Assembly (NCBI GenBank): GCA_016801885.1
Contig: CM028902.1
Location: 23,403,580 to 23,467,579, forward strand
From: Toxotes chatareus
Taxonomy: Eukaryota; Chordata; Actinopteri; Toxotidae
Direction of reading: 5' to 3'
Length of the DNA stretch: 64,000 bases
Made by a program: the position numbers and the translations under genes. Positions 1 to 13,561 of the stretch are shown in pieces (the stretch's first letter is position 1; each line of letters starts with the position of its first letter). Under the pieces are notes generated by a model. The model did no database searches, was not told where the DNA came from, and saw only the letters and a program-made list of their open reading frames with translations.

Positions 1-3000
1 ATTTGAAAATAACCACACCCACCTTCAAGTGCATGGCTCAGTGGGTCCTGACAAGATTTTATGTTTCAGGTTGAGGTCCATCACTGTACCAGAACTCTGG
101 TGCAATTAAGCTGAAGTTGTGGTGGACAGTCTGGTGTGATGAAACAGTTTTCTGCAGTTTCATCCTACTCAATTTTGCATTGACTGCATTAAAGTTAGAT
201 TTCAGCTCCCTTCTCCAACTCTCCTCCTCATCCTCTTGCCTCATCTTCTTCTTTTTATCTGCATCACATTCACGGCCAGTGCTGTTGTAGCTGAAGTGGG
301 ATTTCAGCTCGCAGAACGCATGTAACATCAGACGTTTGCAAAATTAAAAGTTGAATTTAACATTTGCAAGGATATTGAGGCATCGCTGAGATTCTGTGTG
401 ATGGGACAAAACAAGTGTCTGAATCACAGGAGGCTTATTAAAAACAGGCTGTTATTTCACAAGTGGCTAATTTGTTATGGATGTACCAATCGATGCACAT
501 CTGTTTAATTCAATTACTAATTACTTTATGAAGCAATCAAACTGTAAAGAAATGTATTAATGTTTAATGAGATGCAGGAAAGCTGAGGGTACTTCTGCCT
601 TCTGCCGCAGAACTGGGGGCCATAATTTAATGTCATAATCCTTTTCATTAATTAGTGTTTGCTTTAGTTTACTCAGACTGTAGAATGAGCAGGCACCGTT
701 TGGCAGTCCAGTCCAGTCTAATCCAATCTAATTTGCTATGTTGTGCCAGGCGAGGCAGATCCATCTCAGAAATGCCTACTCTCTGGATCTACATCAGACA
801 GTGATTTGCAGAATCATCCATCCTGAGTCTCGTTAAAATCAGCAGTCTTTTTCTTTAGGTTTTCTATGATAATGAGAAGACGTCTGAAGGAAACACACCA
901 AGTTTGGCTGTGGCCTGAATGTTTTGGCTTTAGTTCACTGATGATCCATGAGACGCAATGTCAGTATGCTGGTGAACCTGTAGATAGATAGACTGTGAAG
1001 TCTGTGATAGACTGAGAAAGCTGTGGTCCTCCAGTCCAGATCATCCAGTGTGAAACAGATAACATTTTACAGTGTAAAGACATACAGAACGTTTACCTCT
1101 TTCTCAGCTGTTACATACTGTACAAGTAACAAGTACAGGATTATGGTAAAAAATAATAATGATAATAATGTTGAAGAAAAACACAGTCATGAAGTCAACA
1201 GATTTACTGGCTGATTTTAGCTGCACAGAAATATCTATTTTTAGTTTGCTAACATTAGCAAACATAAGCTACTGGTCATTGCAAGGCTGTAGCAACAAAA
1301 CCCCTGTGAGTATTTAATAGTGTGAGAGTGCATTTTATTTCTAATGAATCTAAAAAAGAAAGATCCATCGTTTCTTCTTTTAAAGGACAGACTACTGAAT
1401 GTGCACACGTATCCTCATCTTGAGTCATGTAGTTACTGAGTCTGCAGGTTTAATAAAGGACAGCCTATAATGATAAACAATGCTGTACACCTTGAAGTTA
1501 AATTTAAAATAAATATTGGATGAACTTACATGGTGAGGACATCCATGAGTGAACGCCTGGTCCTCAGTGGAGAAATGACGCTGTCTGTGACGTGGGGACA
1601 CAGATGAAGAGTAACCTGACACTGTTAGAATCATACGGGGAGATGAATAATCAGATTATGTTCTATATCATATCATGAACAAGATTAAATCAGGATAACA
1701 GGGACTGGAGTGTGTGCGTGAGATAATTAATAACTGACAGATGATAACACAGAACAGAAGCTGATTGAAATTCAGAATTTATTTAGAAATATATATCAAC
1801 TGTATTCAACAGTGATACAAGCAACATTTATCAGTTAATGGTAATAAGTGACAACAGATTATAATTTGTTTGTTTAATCATTTATTTGGCTCTGCCAGCA
1901 CAAATAGTTCTGCGACTGCACTGGGACTGGAAACATTTTCCTACACCTTGCTGGTTACTTTATGTAGGTCTACACCATATAGTAGTTTTAAACAAGTTTT
2001 AGACACGAAAATCAAACATGTCTGCACAACGATGACAGGTCGAACTGGTGTAAGGGTTAGTGAGTGGTGCTGACCTGCGACGTGTGATAAACTCATAATA
2101 CTTGCGAAGTGTGTTTCCTTCTTCTCAAGCGGACTGCCTTGTTGACTGGCTGATATAATCGGTCCAGTGTAATCCTCTGCAAGAGCTTTATACTCCGCTG
2201 CCAAAGTATATCACTGGGATTAAGGATGTTTCTCATCCACTGCATGTGTGTGTCTGTTTGTGAACATCTATACTACAAACTGCAGATAAAAAACCAAACC
2301 CGCCTACCAAACCAACTGGTGTCACTCTGATGGGAGTGATGGGGATTAAGGCCAGCTGGTTTAAACCATGTGCAAATGTCTGAGGGGGTGGTCTGTGACC
2401 AAATGTGGAGAGAGAGACCTTTGTCATTCTGGTTTTTCTGTTCTAGACCCCAGGCTCATATTAGAAAACCTGGGATTTGATTGAGTCCTGGTGGCCAAAG
2501 CACACACAGTGCAGTGTCTAATTTTACTCTGCACTGTAATCTCTTTAATATGAAAGTTAAAACTCTTTCACATTCATAAAAACACCCATGTTTGTTATTC
2601 CCCATCTGATTTATTTTCTTCTCATTCAGAGGTGCCAGAAAGCCATTCCAGATCATTCCGGCCCACTGCGCCACTACGCCGGGTCTTAGGGTGCCGCTGC
2701 CAAATCCTGCCAACCATCTCTAAACATGGCTGCATCATCTAATCACTGACTAATTAAAAATTCCTTGTTAATTTCCTTATTGAGGGAGGAGATCTGGAGT
2801 TTCAGCTTTCTGGTGAGTTCTTTCTTTTTTACTTTAATAGTGAAAGAGTTTTGACAGTCTCTCTGATTTGGATCAACACACCGGTGTTCTCCTTCATCTG
2901 TAGGTCAGAAACTTTGATGTGCTCCATTTGCTCGTCAGGTTTGTGACTCAGACGCTGAGTACCGTACTAAATCACCGTCATAGATATTTGGTCACTTTGA

Positions 3001-3459
3001 TTGTTTGGCTTCAGTCTGTAACAGTTTCCAGAATTTGAGTCTCAACAACTTGTAGCTCCACAGGAACACTTCGTCTTCAGAGTGAAAAGCTTTGTCATGC
3101 ATCAGAAACTGAGTCACTGCGGTCTGTCAAGCTAGTGCCAGCCTTTTCTGAGCAGAAGAAGTTGAATTCAACAGTGAATTTGATTGTTAATAATAATAAT
3201 AATAACAACAATTAAATAACACATAATTTAGGCAATATGGCTATGAACAGGAAGTCAGTAATTATTCAATAATTACTGAAGAATAACAGAAGGGTTGTTT
3301 TGCCTGTTTGATGAAAAGGGAATTTCCAGTCATGTGCCCCATTATGATGGTGGTTTTTACTCCTCACAGATGATAAGATAGTCAGCATCACTCTGTTATT
3401 CATTTTGCTTTTTTTTTTTTGCCTGAGGGTAAAGTGAACACCAGAAACACCAGGGAACA

Positions 3460-3461
<2 letters not shown>

Positions 3462-3539
<78 letters not shown>
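3462..3539. repeat. (TG)n microsatellite, about 39 units
   Basis: Uninterrupted TG dinucleotide run. A second, imperfect CA run follows at about 3638-3673. Confidence 0.98.
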
Positions 3540-3540
<1 letters not shown>

Positions 3541-4589
3541 TGTGCATGATTTAGCTGTTTCCCTCCCAGCTAGAACATGCTAATGAGCACACAATAGGTG
3601 CTCCATGTGTTCCGCCTTTGGAGCACCTCTTGTGTACCACACACATACACACACACGCACACACACACACACAAAGACTTGACATTTAAGCAGAATGCAG
3701 GCCCACTCTGAAAGGCAGCTGTAAGCTATGTAGGTGCTGATTCAGGTAGGACTGACTGCAGGATTTCTGTATTACACTAACACTCTCTGACCCGTCACTG
3801 TGACTGTTGTATCAGTAACCTGACCAGTTGATTCCAGCTCTGTGTGGGAGGAACTGATCTAATAAGCATCGCTATGCAGGTAGAGATCAGCGATTGTCAA
3901 ACTGATGTAGAAGCAGAAGAAAGTTTTAAATTTTCTTCCAACTGTGCTTTACGTTATTTTGAAAAGCTGTTTTTTTTAAAAAATGCAGGCGTGGGGTGGT
4001 AACATGCCCAAGCAATTAAAGACCTAAATATGCATTAAATGTCATTCTTTGCTTATAAACTCACATTTCCAGTAAAATTCAGAAAGAAAGGAAGAAAGAA
4101 GGTGGTGAGAGATAAATAATGAGCATCTGAAAAGAGAACCAGCTACATTATACAGCGTCTGTGTAAGGCTGGAGGACTTTTCCATCAGAGTATAAGTATC
4201 TCTTAGAGCATCTCCCCTCTCACACGAAGTCAACAAATCTGTCACTCCCCTACGCCCCATCCTCATCTATCCGTCCCTCCCATCCTGTCTCCTTCCATCC
4301 ATCCACCCCCCTCCCACCAGCAACCCATATGCCTCTTTCAATCCCTCTCCACGCCCCCCCACCTCCATCTCCACTCCAACCCCCTCTCTCCCCACCACTC
4401 AGTCAAATGGCACGTTCTTGCACATACTGCAGTACAGAGGTGGACTGAACCATTGTGCTCGTGGTGGGTGGGTGGCAGCAGGGAGGAGTGCCGCAGAGAA
4501 AGAGGGAGGGAGAGAGAGGCAGCACTATCGTCTCCTGCTCTAATCCCTTAGTCCTGCCTCTGTGTGTTGATGCTCTTTACATATACAGT

Positions 4590-4675
4590 GTTCCATCTTA
4601 AGGCTTTGAATGAATTTTAAGATGTTGTCGAGTGGTCAGGACGCCATCGACTGGATGCAAACTTCAATTTGACTG
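4590..4675 (+). other. Candidate noncoding first exon of sv2b
   Basis: A segment ending in ACTG followed by a good donor GTAAGAGAAG at 4676. It is preceded by a purine-rich GGGAGGGAGAGAGAGG stretch and an AT-rich ACATATAC element about 4580. Spliced to the acceptor at 13197 it would make a usual vertebrate arrangement (distant noncoding exon). No transcript evidence is available here; this is inference from splice-site shape and position only. Confidence 0.22.
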
Positions 4676-6226
4676 GTAAGAGAAGTGATTTTCAATAGTT
4701 TGAGTAGCTCTTGTTGTATTTGACTTGGTTTGGATTGGAAAAGATGTAGCGTGCTCCGTATGTGCTGGGCAGATTTTATAAAATTATTCTTTTATTTGGT
4801 CTTGGCACAAAAATTACCTCAGGATATGATTTAGAGATACAGCATTATCATTTGTAATGTGTCTGTAAGTCTTGTTTTTAAGTTCCAGACTGGACAGAGT
4901 GGATCACCTAATGTTTAGACTATGAGCAGATCAGATGTCAGAACTTTTGCTTCAGTGGGAGATCAACAGCTGTATGTACACAGAGTGTAATGTACCTAAT
5001 GCAGAGAAAAAACACTGTAGTCGACAAACATTGCGAGGACAGTGAGTTTGGAGTCCTTAACAAGGTGCAAAGCGTGGATCTATTAATACCAAGCAGGAAG
5101 CATGAAAGCTCCTATTCAGCAGGGATTGCTTGCCAGCGGCATTATGTAATCAATGCACACATACACACACACACACACTTCTCATATTACATTCTTTTTC
5201 TTGCAATCTGTATATAGCATTTAAAGCATGAGCATTTGTACACTGGGACAAGGACTTTTGTTGTTTTTGCTGTCACTGTGGACTCACTTCCTGTGTAACA
5301 CGGACTTCATATCAAAAACATTTAGCAGAAGGACAAGCTGGGCTTTGGTCCTTGTGTTTCTACTGTCTTCTATAAATGAAATATGTGTCTGGCAAAGCAA
5401 ATTGTACAATAATGAGTGTAAAGTCACTCAAAGTGTCACGTACATATGTCAGTGTTGTAAACATGCCCCCAGGACACTTTGAGAAAGCTTTAAACTCCTC
5501 GTTCTGAAACAGTAAAAAGTAAAGGATTTATTTCACTGCTCAAACTGCAGCTGTTTTCCTTCAAAAAGAGCCGAAGTGTTGTAGAATGACAAAACATCAA
5601 CAGTATTGGCAAAGAAGTCCTCCACACTTTGTCACCTCCAAAGCTTGTCATCTTCCAAAACAACCGATGTGGGTATCTAAGAATTATTCAGTGTAACACA
5701 AAAGACAGAACCGTAACAGAAACAGTAACTGTTTTGATCCAGAGACATGTTCACATCCACAGGATGGACTGGTATAAATGCTGGCATAGATAATCATGGT
5801 CCACATACGGTGTGCATTACATCGACGTTGTGATCCCCTGACTTCTCTGCTCTCGTGCCACCAGCACGTCGACTTTGTTTGGTTGAAATGTCTCTTCATG
5901 TTCCCCTCAGGTTGTATTATTGTAGATTTGGTGATCCCCTACTTTGGTGTAAACATCAGCGTGTTACCATTGTCATGATGAGCATGTTAGCATACTGAAA
6001 TCAGCTACACAACCGTGCACAACTGTCTCACAAAGCTGCTGACATGGCTGCAGACAAACCTTGATGTGAGTTTGCAGCACTAATAACAGCGTCACCACAA
6101 AAAAAAACACTGGCATGTTCCTTTAAACCAGCTGATAGCTCATATTCAATCACGCTGCTGTACCAGAGTGCAGCTTTACTTCTGCTCCGATTTGAAACAG
6201 GAGACTGCACTGTACCCAAGTGTGTT

Positions 6227-6231
<5 letters not shown>

Positions 6232-6305
<74 letters not shown>
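6232..6305. repeat. (GT)n microsatellite, about 37 units
   Basis: Uninterrupted GT dinucleotide run in the sv2b upstream region. The poly-threonine/histidine open frame across it is an artefact of the repeat. Confidence 0.98.
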
Positions 6306-6309
<4 letters not shown>

Positions 6310-8398
6310 ATGAGGCCTCTTCCTGCTGTAGATAGGAACGTAATGAATTATTAATCTCATCTAAATGACTGGGCTGGCTCTGTAGCTTTCTCTTCGGCTT
6401 CGGCTTCCTCTTCCTCGTGGGTCAGAGCGTGGCTGTTTGTCTTTCTGCTCACACACATTTATCACATCAGTTTCTTTCCAAAATCAATATCAATCAATAA
6501 GGCCTGCCAAAGAAGAGGCGGAGCTTCTCAAAGTATGATAAGCATCTCCAAACCCTGGTGTGGCGCTCACCTCTACCGCCTCCTTGTGACTCCTTTGCTG
6601 TTTTTTTTTCAGCATTAAATAACTGTAAAGTAGTGCACAGTATGATGAATACACAAATCAATAGATTAAATTTTGTGACTATGCTGTGAGAGTGTGTTGT
6701 TAAGAGATTCTTTCTCTCGTTCTTTGTCTTGTTTCGTCGGCTGCCGCCGAGTTCACAGGCAGCAGAATGTTTATTACAGTCGTGTCTTGTCTTCTCTGTA
6801 GTGTCTCCTGACTCTGTAATGTTTGGACTGAGGATTTTGACCAATGGAAGCAGGTTGGAGGCGACGACATTTAGTCTTGTGTCTGTAACAAAGCTGTATT
6901 TTCTGTATATGCATGCATTTAGGAGTATTTTGGGAAAATTAATTAGTTAATTAAATGTCCATACATGCACAAGTAATTTTACTTATCCTTGCAAAGTAAA
7001 GAGACATGGTTCCTTGACCAAAAAACAAACAAACAAACAAAAAAATGGCCCAATGGATAATAAAATTTTGTAGGTCTGAGCTGATCACACAGACTTTCTT
7101 AACCAGAGCAGGAAAAAAGGTTTACAACATTATCCTGCTGAATAAACTCAGACTCGCTTTGCTTTGTCTTCTGCCCAGTACTGCTGCAGTACTGCCCCAG
7201 TGCTGAAACAATGATAAAGACAAAAACATATAAACAGTAAGCAGGTGGGCGAAGCTGTGGGACTGAACCGAGCGTTGTTAGCTGGGAAAGGAGACAGACG
7301 CGAGGGAGATGATGACCACACAGAACCACAGTGGGACGTACAGCCCGCTCCACTGGGCTGATCACCATGACACAGCTCTGTCTCTCTCCTGCCCATCTCT
7401 CACTCTCTGCCTCTGTCTGCCTGCTCTGATGTTTTATTTTTTTCTCACTGAGCATCCAGCTCAACCTGATGGCCACTCTGCCAATTCCTGGCTGTACTTT
7501 ACCATGAGTTTTAGAAATATAAATCAGTTTTACAGGAAAACGTTATGCTGGCTGAATGATTATTTTCTACTGAAGTAATGAGGAAACGTTTTCAGTCAAA
7601 ATATCCGACCTTGCAATACAGTAGGTGCTTGTAGTAACCAAAGGATTATTAAACTTTTTTTAATGGTTGTGCTTGCAGCACTTTGTTAAGGTTATGGTTT
7701 AACACAGAAAACATCCTTGAGATACAACATGTTTATTAACATTTAACCAAAACCACAATCTTACCTCAAACTTTTATAGCATTATGTTGACAAAATAATC
7801 TCATATTATCTTCATCAGCAGTTTTTTTACAATTGTCATGGATATGTAGATCTTAAAATTGACATTTTTTGAGCATGTTAAGGACTTATCATCTATGTTG
7901 AAGCTTGTGTGATGTGACTGAAATCCCCACAGCAGTTAATAAATGGAATTATTTTTTCAGAAGCTGTTTTAAAGGTCAATAATGAACGTTCAGTCTCAGT
8001 CCTGCTAGTCCTACCTGAGCAGAGGCCGTGTCCAGTTCTGAAACTAAATTTAACCAATCCTTCTACCACCTTGGAAGAATAAAAATATGTATACAAACAT
8101 TATTCTAATAAAATAACAGTACAACGGTAGCAAAAATGATACATAACTAAAGGATCACGGCTCTGGTGGGGCTGTAGATCTCTAAACTGACTTTGAAGGA
8201 GGTTGTCCATCGTCAGCAGTGAGGTCTGATAAATAAGTGATGAAAACCAACAGAAATAATTTATTAAGAAATAATTCAGTTTGCTAAGAAAGTACTGCTG
8301 CACAAAAGCTAACAGCACCAACAGAGTTCTGTGGTCTCCTCTCATAGTTCCTGACAGGATATGACTGATAGTTCATTGGACTAGGGGGTAAACTGTGT

Positions 8399-8399
<1 letters not shown>

Positions 8400-8474
<75 letters not shown>
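8400..8474. repeat. (CT)n microsatellite
   Basis: CT dinucleotide run with one phase slip (a doubled C) near 8431. It lies about 230 bp from the 3' edge of the Tc1 relic. Confidence 0.97.
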
Positions 8475-8477
<3 letters not shown>

Positions 8478-8699
8478 CATCACAACACACGTAAAAGCAG
8501 ACGAACACTAAGGTCAGGAAGGTGTCTGTTTTGGTTAGCTTGGCATCTCCATGACAGTGTCATCCTTCTGCCTTTATTAAACTGCATGCTGTGTTCAAGT
8601 TCAATAGTGAGGATGGTGTGATGGACCAAACGTCTGTTGCAGCAGCTGCTGTAATCTCAGTGTTGTATCAGACCCTGGTGGTCTGAGCTAAGTCATAAA

Positions 8700-9236
8700 G
8701 CATGGGTCAGGATTTACAGGTTGATCTCACTCCAGCCTCACTATTGGTGACATATACAGATATGAACAGCTGAGATCCTGACCTGAGAAGAAATCCAGAT
8801 CCATCAGACCAGGCTACGTTTTTCCAGTCTTCAACAGTCCAGTGTTGGTGTCCCTGTGTCCACTGCAGCCTCAGGTCTCTGTTCTTGGCTGACTGGACTG
8901 GAACCTGACGTGGTCTCTGCTGTTGTAGTCCATCCACCTCAAGGTTGGACGTGTTGTTCCCCACAGTTGTACAGAGTGGTTATCTGAGTTAGCGTAGCCT
9001 TTCTGTCAGCTCCAACTAGTCTGACCTTTGACCTCTGACCTCTCTCATTAGCAAGGTGTTTCTGTTCTCAGAGCTGCTGCTTCAGTGGATGGTTTTTGAT
9101 TTTGGCTCCATTCTGAGTGAAACTCTCGAGACTGTACTTTACAGGATTTTATGCACTGCACTGCTGCCACGTGATTGGCTGATTGGATAGCTGCATGTAT
9201 AAGCAGGTGTACATGTGTTCCTAATAAAGAGCACAG
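8700..9236 (-). mobile_element. Tc1/mariner relic, internally deleted
   Basis: Read on the minus strand, 8760-8960 gives a piece of Tc1-type transposase with the pattern HWTVEDWKNVAWSD, the segment that leads into the second catalytic aspartate; here the family-typical SDES reads SDGS. At 9170-9236 the sequence GTGATTGGCTGATTGG and TTCCTAATAAAG match the subterminal and terminal-inverted-repeat region of the common teleost Tc1 family whose ends read CCTAATAAAG. Most of the N-terminal coding part and the whole 3' half are missing, so it is inactive. A second fragment of the same family lies at 37281-37558 in the opposite orientation. Confidence 0.85.
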
Positions 9237-12200
9237 GTGGAAACAGTGCAGAGACTGTTTAGGGGCAGATTAATGCACATTTTATGTTATATTAAGTATT
9301 TCAATCAGTAGAACCGTGTATGTGACATCATGTGTGGACAGTTTTCCACTGTGGAAAACTATACTGGGCTTGAGACAGAAATCTCAGAGACAGAGTTCAG
9401 GGACAGTTTGTGTCAGGGTTGCTCAGATTTGTCCCAGAGTGTCACATGAATATTATTATTATAAGTGTTTGTACCTGGCTTTCATCTCATTCTCTTGCGT
9501 CATCGCCAGCATCACTGCAGGACTGTTTTCATAGGCCCGGTTAATGTGATGTGTTCACTGGTAGCTGAACAAAGTGGGACACAGCCCCCGGAGGGAGGAA
9601 GGTAACGTCATCCGTCATACATACAGTTGGTAAACTGGGAATTAGGATTTCAGAAACAGTGGTGGTACATTTAATACCTGCAGTATGTATCCACATTTAG
9701 CTTCAAACATGCCTGATAATATATTTATCCAATGAGATGTATGATGTGAGAGCAGTATTAGATTACAGACTCTGTTGTTTGATAGCTGGCTAGCTGATAC
9801 TATCGTATCAGTACTTGCTTAATTCAGACATGCACCATCTGAAAGATAAGACACTACACTGAAGGATTTTCCACTTTGTTTATCAGCTATCATTTCAACT
9901 TAAACAGATTGCTGTGATACATTAAGAAGTAACCTGTCTGCCTCGTGTGGTTGTGTGGTTTCTTCTACATGAAGGCAGACCTGTACTCCATTAGACTAAC
10001 AGCAGTGCACCATTAGTGGTTGGGGTGATGGCCACTGGATTTATTGCTCCGCTTGTTCAACTGTTTGTTAAGCCTTACTATATCCTGCCCTGATCCCCTC
10101 TGTTGTACCCTGGATAGCTCTGCTCTAACACTGCTGCAGGTCACATTCACATCTTGATATGTTCTTTTATTCGCTAGATACAACTCAGAGAGGGAAATCC
10201 TCCAGATCGGTTACTGTCTTCTGACTCTGTTTCACAGATTTACTCTCATTCTCCATCTTCTTAAACGTCTCACTTGCTGAGGTCAACAGCAAATGGGATT
10301 TAGATTTTTTCGACGTGATTATACATATCTCTTGTTATTCGTTAGTGCTCAAACATTAACAACCTCATTATACTTTAAAACTCCCACAACTCCCACTCTA
10401 CTCAGCTAAGGACAAATATACCAATTGACTGTTTAACACATCAACCTACTCAGTGATGTGTTAATGAGACACTGAGAATAGATGAAACAGTCTCTAAAAA
10501 CAGGGCTAAAGAGAGGACAACTTTTTGTCATGTGTGGTTTATCTCTGTGAGACCATTCAATCTAAGTAATGTATTCTTGTGGTCGCTATAATATAACCAA
10601 TAACTATGAATATGAATAACCAATATCCTTTAATATTTGATTGACAGATGGGCGGTGATGAGCAGCAGTCCAGCCGTAGGTTGTTTTATTACTGATAGCT
10701 GGCCAACAGGAAATTAAAGTCTGAATACACTGAGTTAGACCGTCCTCCACCACTCCATCTCCGTCACAGAGATGGAGACTGACTCAGCTGTATCAGCCTG
10801 TGCCAACGGTCTCTCTCCTAACAAAGCACATAATTAATCTGATCGCAGGGTCAGTAGGGGGTCTGCAGGTTTCAGCAGGTTTAACTTCAGCCTTTTCTTC
10901 ACCATCCGGATCAAAACCTGCACATTTAATGTGCTGTGTATGTACGCAAACCCACCCGGTTGGTGGAAGAGTCAGCGCTGTCATCCACAAGGTCTGATTA
11001 TCCATCAGGAACAATAAACGCTTTTACAGTACTAATCTTGTACAGTACTTGTTATAATCATCTATTTAGTTGGATGACTAGTTGGACAGTGATAGCAGCT
11101 CCGGTGCGCAAACTGGTCAGACTGGAAGTAGCAGCAAAATACAGAACAGCAGTGTTGCTGGGCAGCAGTCGTGGTGGTAACTGCTTACTCCTCCCTCTGC
11201 TTCTTGCTCTTCTTAGGTTGTTACTGACTTCTTCATTCCTCATTCTTGAGCTTGAACAGTTTGTGTGTGTGTGTGTGTGTTTGAGAGAGACACTGATAAT
11301 TGGTGGTACTAGAGAGGAGGCATGTCTGAAACAGATGCTTGGTCATATTGGGATTTGACAGTTGACTGGTTTCACACTTTGTTAGCAATTAGACATAAGC
11401 ATGCGCACAAGAATATGCTCTTTTTTTGCATCAGAGATTATATAATCTGAGCTACAAATGCTTTCAGCTGAGATGAACCTAGAAGCTAGAAGATGAACCA
11501 CACAAGGCAGAAAACACAAACATTAAAAAAAAGTTCTGCTAAACTTCTGCCAAACAGAGGATGGTGCAGGAAGCTGTGGTGACGAGAGGTCAGACACTGA
11601 AGTGCTCAGAGGTCGATGTCATGACTTCTTCAGGTAGCTTTTCCACTCTCATCCATGATCAAAGATGTAGCGTACTCCCACCATAGCCATTTTATTACAA
11701 AAACATTTGCACACTGTGGAATAGCCCGGGGTCATTTACCGAATAACCATAAACCTGTGTTCCTGTAACTTACTTCAGCATGTTGGACAGTACATATTTA
11801 ACCAAATGTTACATTTTGCAGATGTTTTGTTGACTTCTGAACAGTTAAGGCAGTCTGTCATGTTTGTTGTTGTTAACAACAGCGTCAGTGAGTTATCTTG
11901 TGTTTGCATTTGTCATCTGGCTTTTTTTTTTCTTTGCCTGTATTGTGAGACAGAGAGAGCGCGGTAACAGAGTCTAACCAAACAGAGAACGAGAATGAAA
12001 TATTTGCTGAGGGATCTGTTGGCCATGGATCCAAGATGAAACTCCAGACAATCGTGTGCTTCTCTGGGCTCTATTTTTGTGAACCCAGCAGTGTGACACA
12101 GATTAAAGTTTAATTCAGCTAGATTTGAATGTTTTACATGAAAAAATAATGCAACTGCAATTTAGGAAGTAAAGAGTTTCCCACTTACTGTTAACTGTTT

Positions 12201-13197
12201 GCCGTGTGTGTGTCTCCTACACACGTGCTCATTTTCAGTAGAAATAATTAGAATAACAAAATTTACCAGAGGCTCTGCTGTGTGTAATTGTGGCTTGGCA
12301 GTGTGCAACATCACTCCAATTAGACACTGCAGCAGAAACAGATACCTGTTGTTCAGATGGATGTAAGGAGAGTCACCAAAGGCTGTCAGTGCAGGTTACT
12401 AACTGTTGTGGATTACAGAGCTGGTAAGAATCCTTTGTCTCACTGGCGTTGATGCCTCAACCAGAAAACAGCTTTATTTTCTATCGTGTCAGCTGGTTGT
12501 AAAACACAGAATCAAAGTGGGATATGAGCAACACAAAAATAAAAGGGTTTGTGTAATTTCAGCTGATATTATGGAGCTGTCCACTCTGAGCTGGTAAACA
12601 GATGCACTCCTTCTTGGCACCATGCACTGGTATTGTCACACCCTCTACTGTGCCTCTTCTGCACTGGGGCACACGGTGAGTCATCAAGATACCAGCCTGA
12701 CACAACTGAGGAAATAACCTCTTCCTTCCTGTTTATGTTGTCTCAGTGCTGCCTGGGTCATATTCACCATATTGACGCTTTCTTTGCCAGGAAGCCAGTC
12801 TGTGCCAGGAAAGACCCAAGTCTCAGCTCTTCCCCACAAGACACATATTCTCTGTATGGGGACAAACTAGGAATGAAATGTTGCCACCCCACTGTACACC
12901 ACAATTTATACCCAAACCAAGGCACCCACATCAGATTGTTGAATAATGGTGAAATACAAGCAGTGAAACGATGGGCAGGCCTTGACAGGGAACATTACGT
13001 TTCTGAATTACAATGCTGCAGGAGTATTTATATTATTACCAATAAAGAAAAAGTCATCGATTTCATTAATTTTATAGGTGTAGATATTAAACACAAATCC
13101 GGGAATAAAACTCAACATGGGTTTTGTCCCTAAACGTCCACCATGGAGCCTGTCTTTTGACAATACATTAACTGAGTTTTATTTGTCCTGTTTTCAG

Positions 13198-13561
13198 GAG
13201 TGAAAACTGAAGATAAGATCTGACTGGACTCTGGAGTCACCACCAGCACCATCACAGCAACAAAAAGAAACTAAGACACACACACACACACACGAATCTT
13301 CTCTTATTTCTTGCACATCTGTGTGGTCGAATTTTCAATGGTAGTTAACAACAAAAGTCAGTGAGAGGAAAACAGTCACTGTGAGTGGCGACTGTGACAC
13401 TAGCATCATTTACATCTTAGACTGATTAACTCATCATGCTTACCTAAAAAAAAAAATCAATCTGCATGTTTATCTCAGTCACGTGTGTCTGAAATTTAAC
13501 ACCAGACTGGTCAGAACTAACAAGCCAAACAAAACACTTATTTTAAAATCAGCAAGCCAAG
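13198..13561 (+). other. sv2b: Probable sv2b 5' UTR part of first coding exon
   Basis: A good 3' splice site (pyrimidine-rich TTTTATTTGTCCTGTTTTCAG) ends at 13197. Sequence from there to the ATG at 13562 would be 5' UTR; it holds a (CA)n run at 13276-13293. Several short upstream ATGs lie in it (13339, 13437 and 13466), so the true exon could instead begin at a later AG such as the one just before CAAGCCAAG at about 13553. Only the coding part of this exon is secure. Confidence 0.35.

Larger units (their letters stand above)
1..13197. other. Intergenic region upstream of sv2b
   Basis: No coding exon that resembles a known protein was found on either strand. Apart from the microsatellites, the Tc1 relic and the candidate first exon listed separately, it is AT-rich unique-looking sequence. 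Open frames of 60-166 codons occur but show no domain, no splice-compatible neighbours and no homologue I recognise. Confidence 0.7.

Noticed and set aside
3266..3547. Threonine/histidine repeat open frames over the microsatellites at 3.5, 6.2 and 8.4 kb
   Set aside because: Translated dinucleotide repeats, not genes.
12633..13133. 166-codon open frame upstream of sv2b
   Set aside because: No homologue or domain recognised, no promoter or codon pattern, and it ends in AT-rich sequence. It may be chance; worth only a database search.
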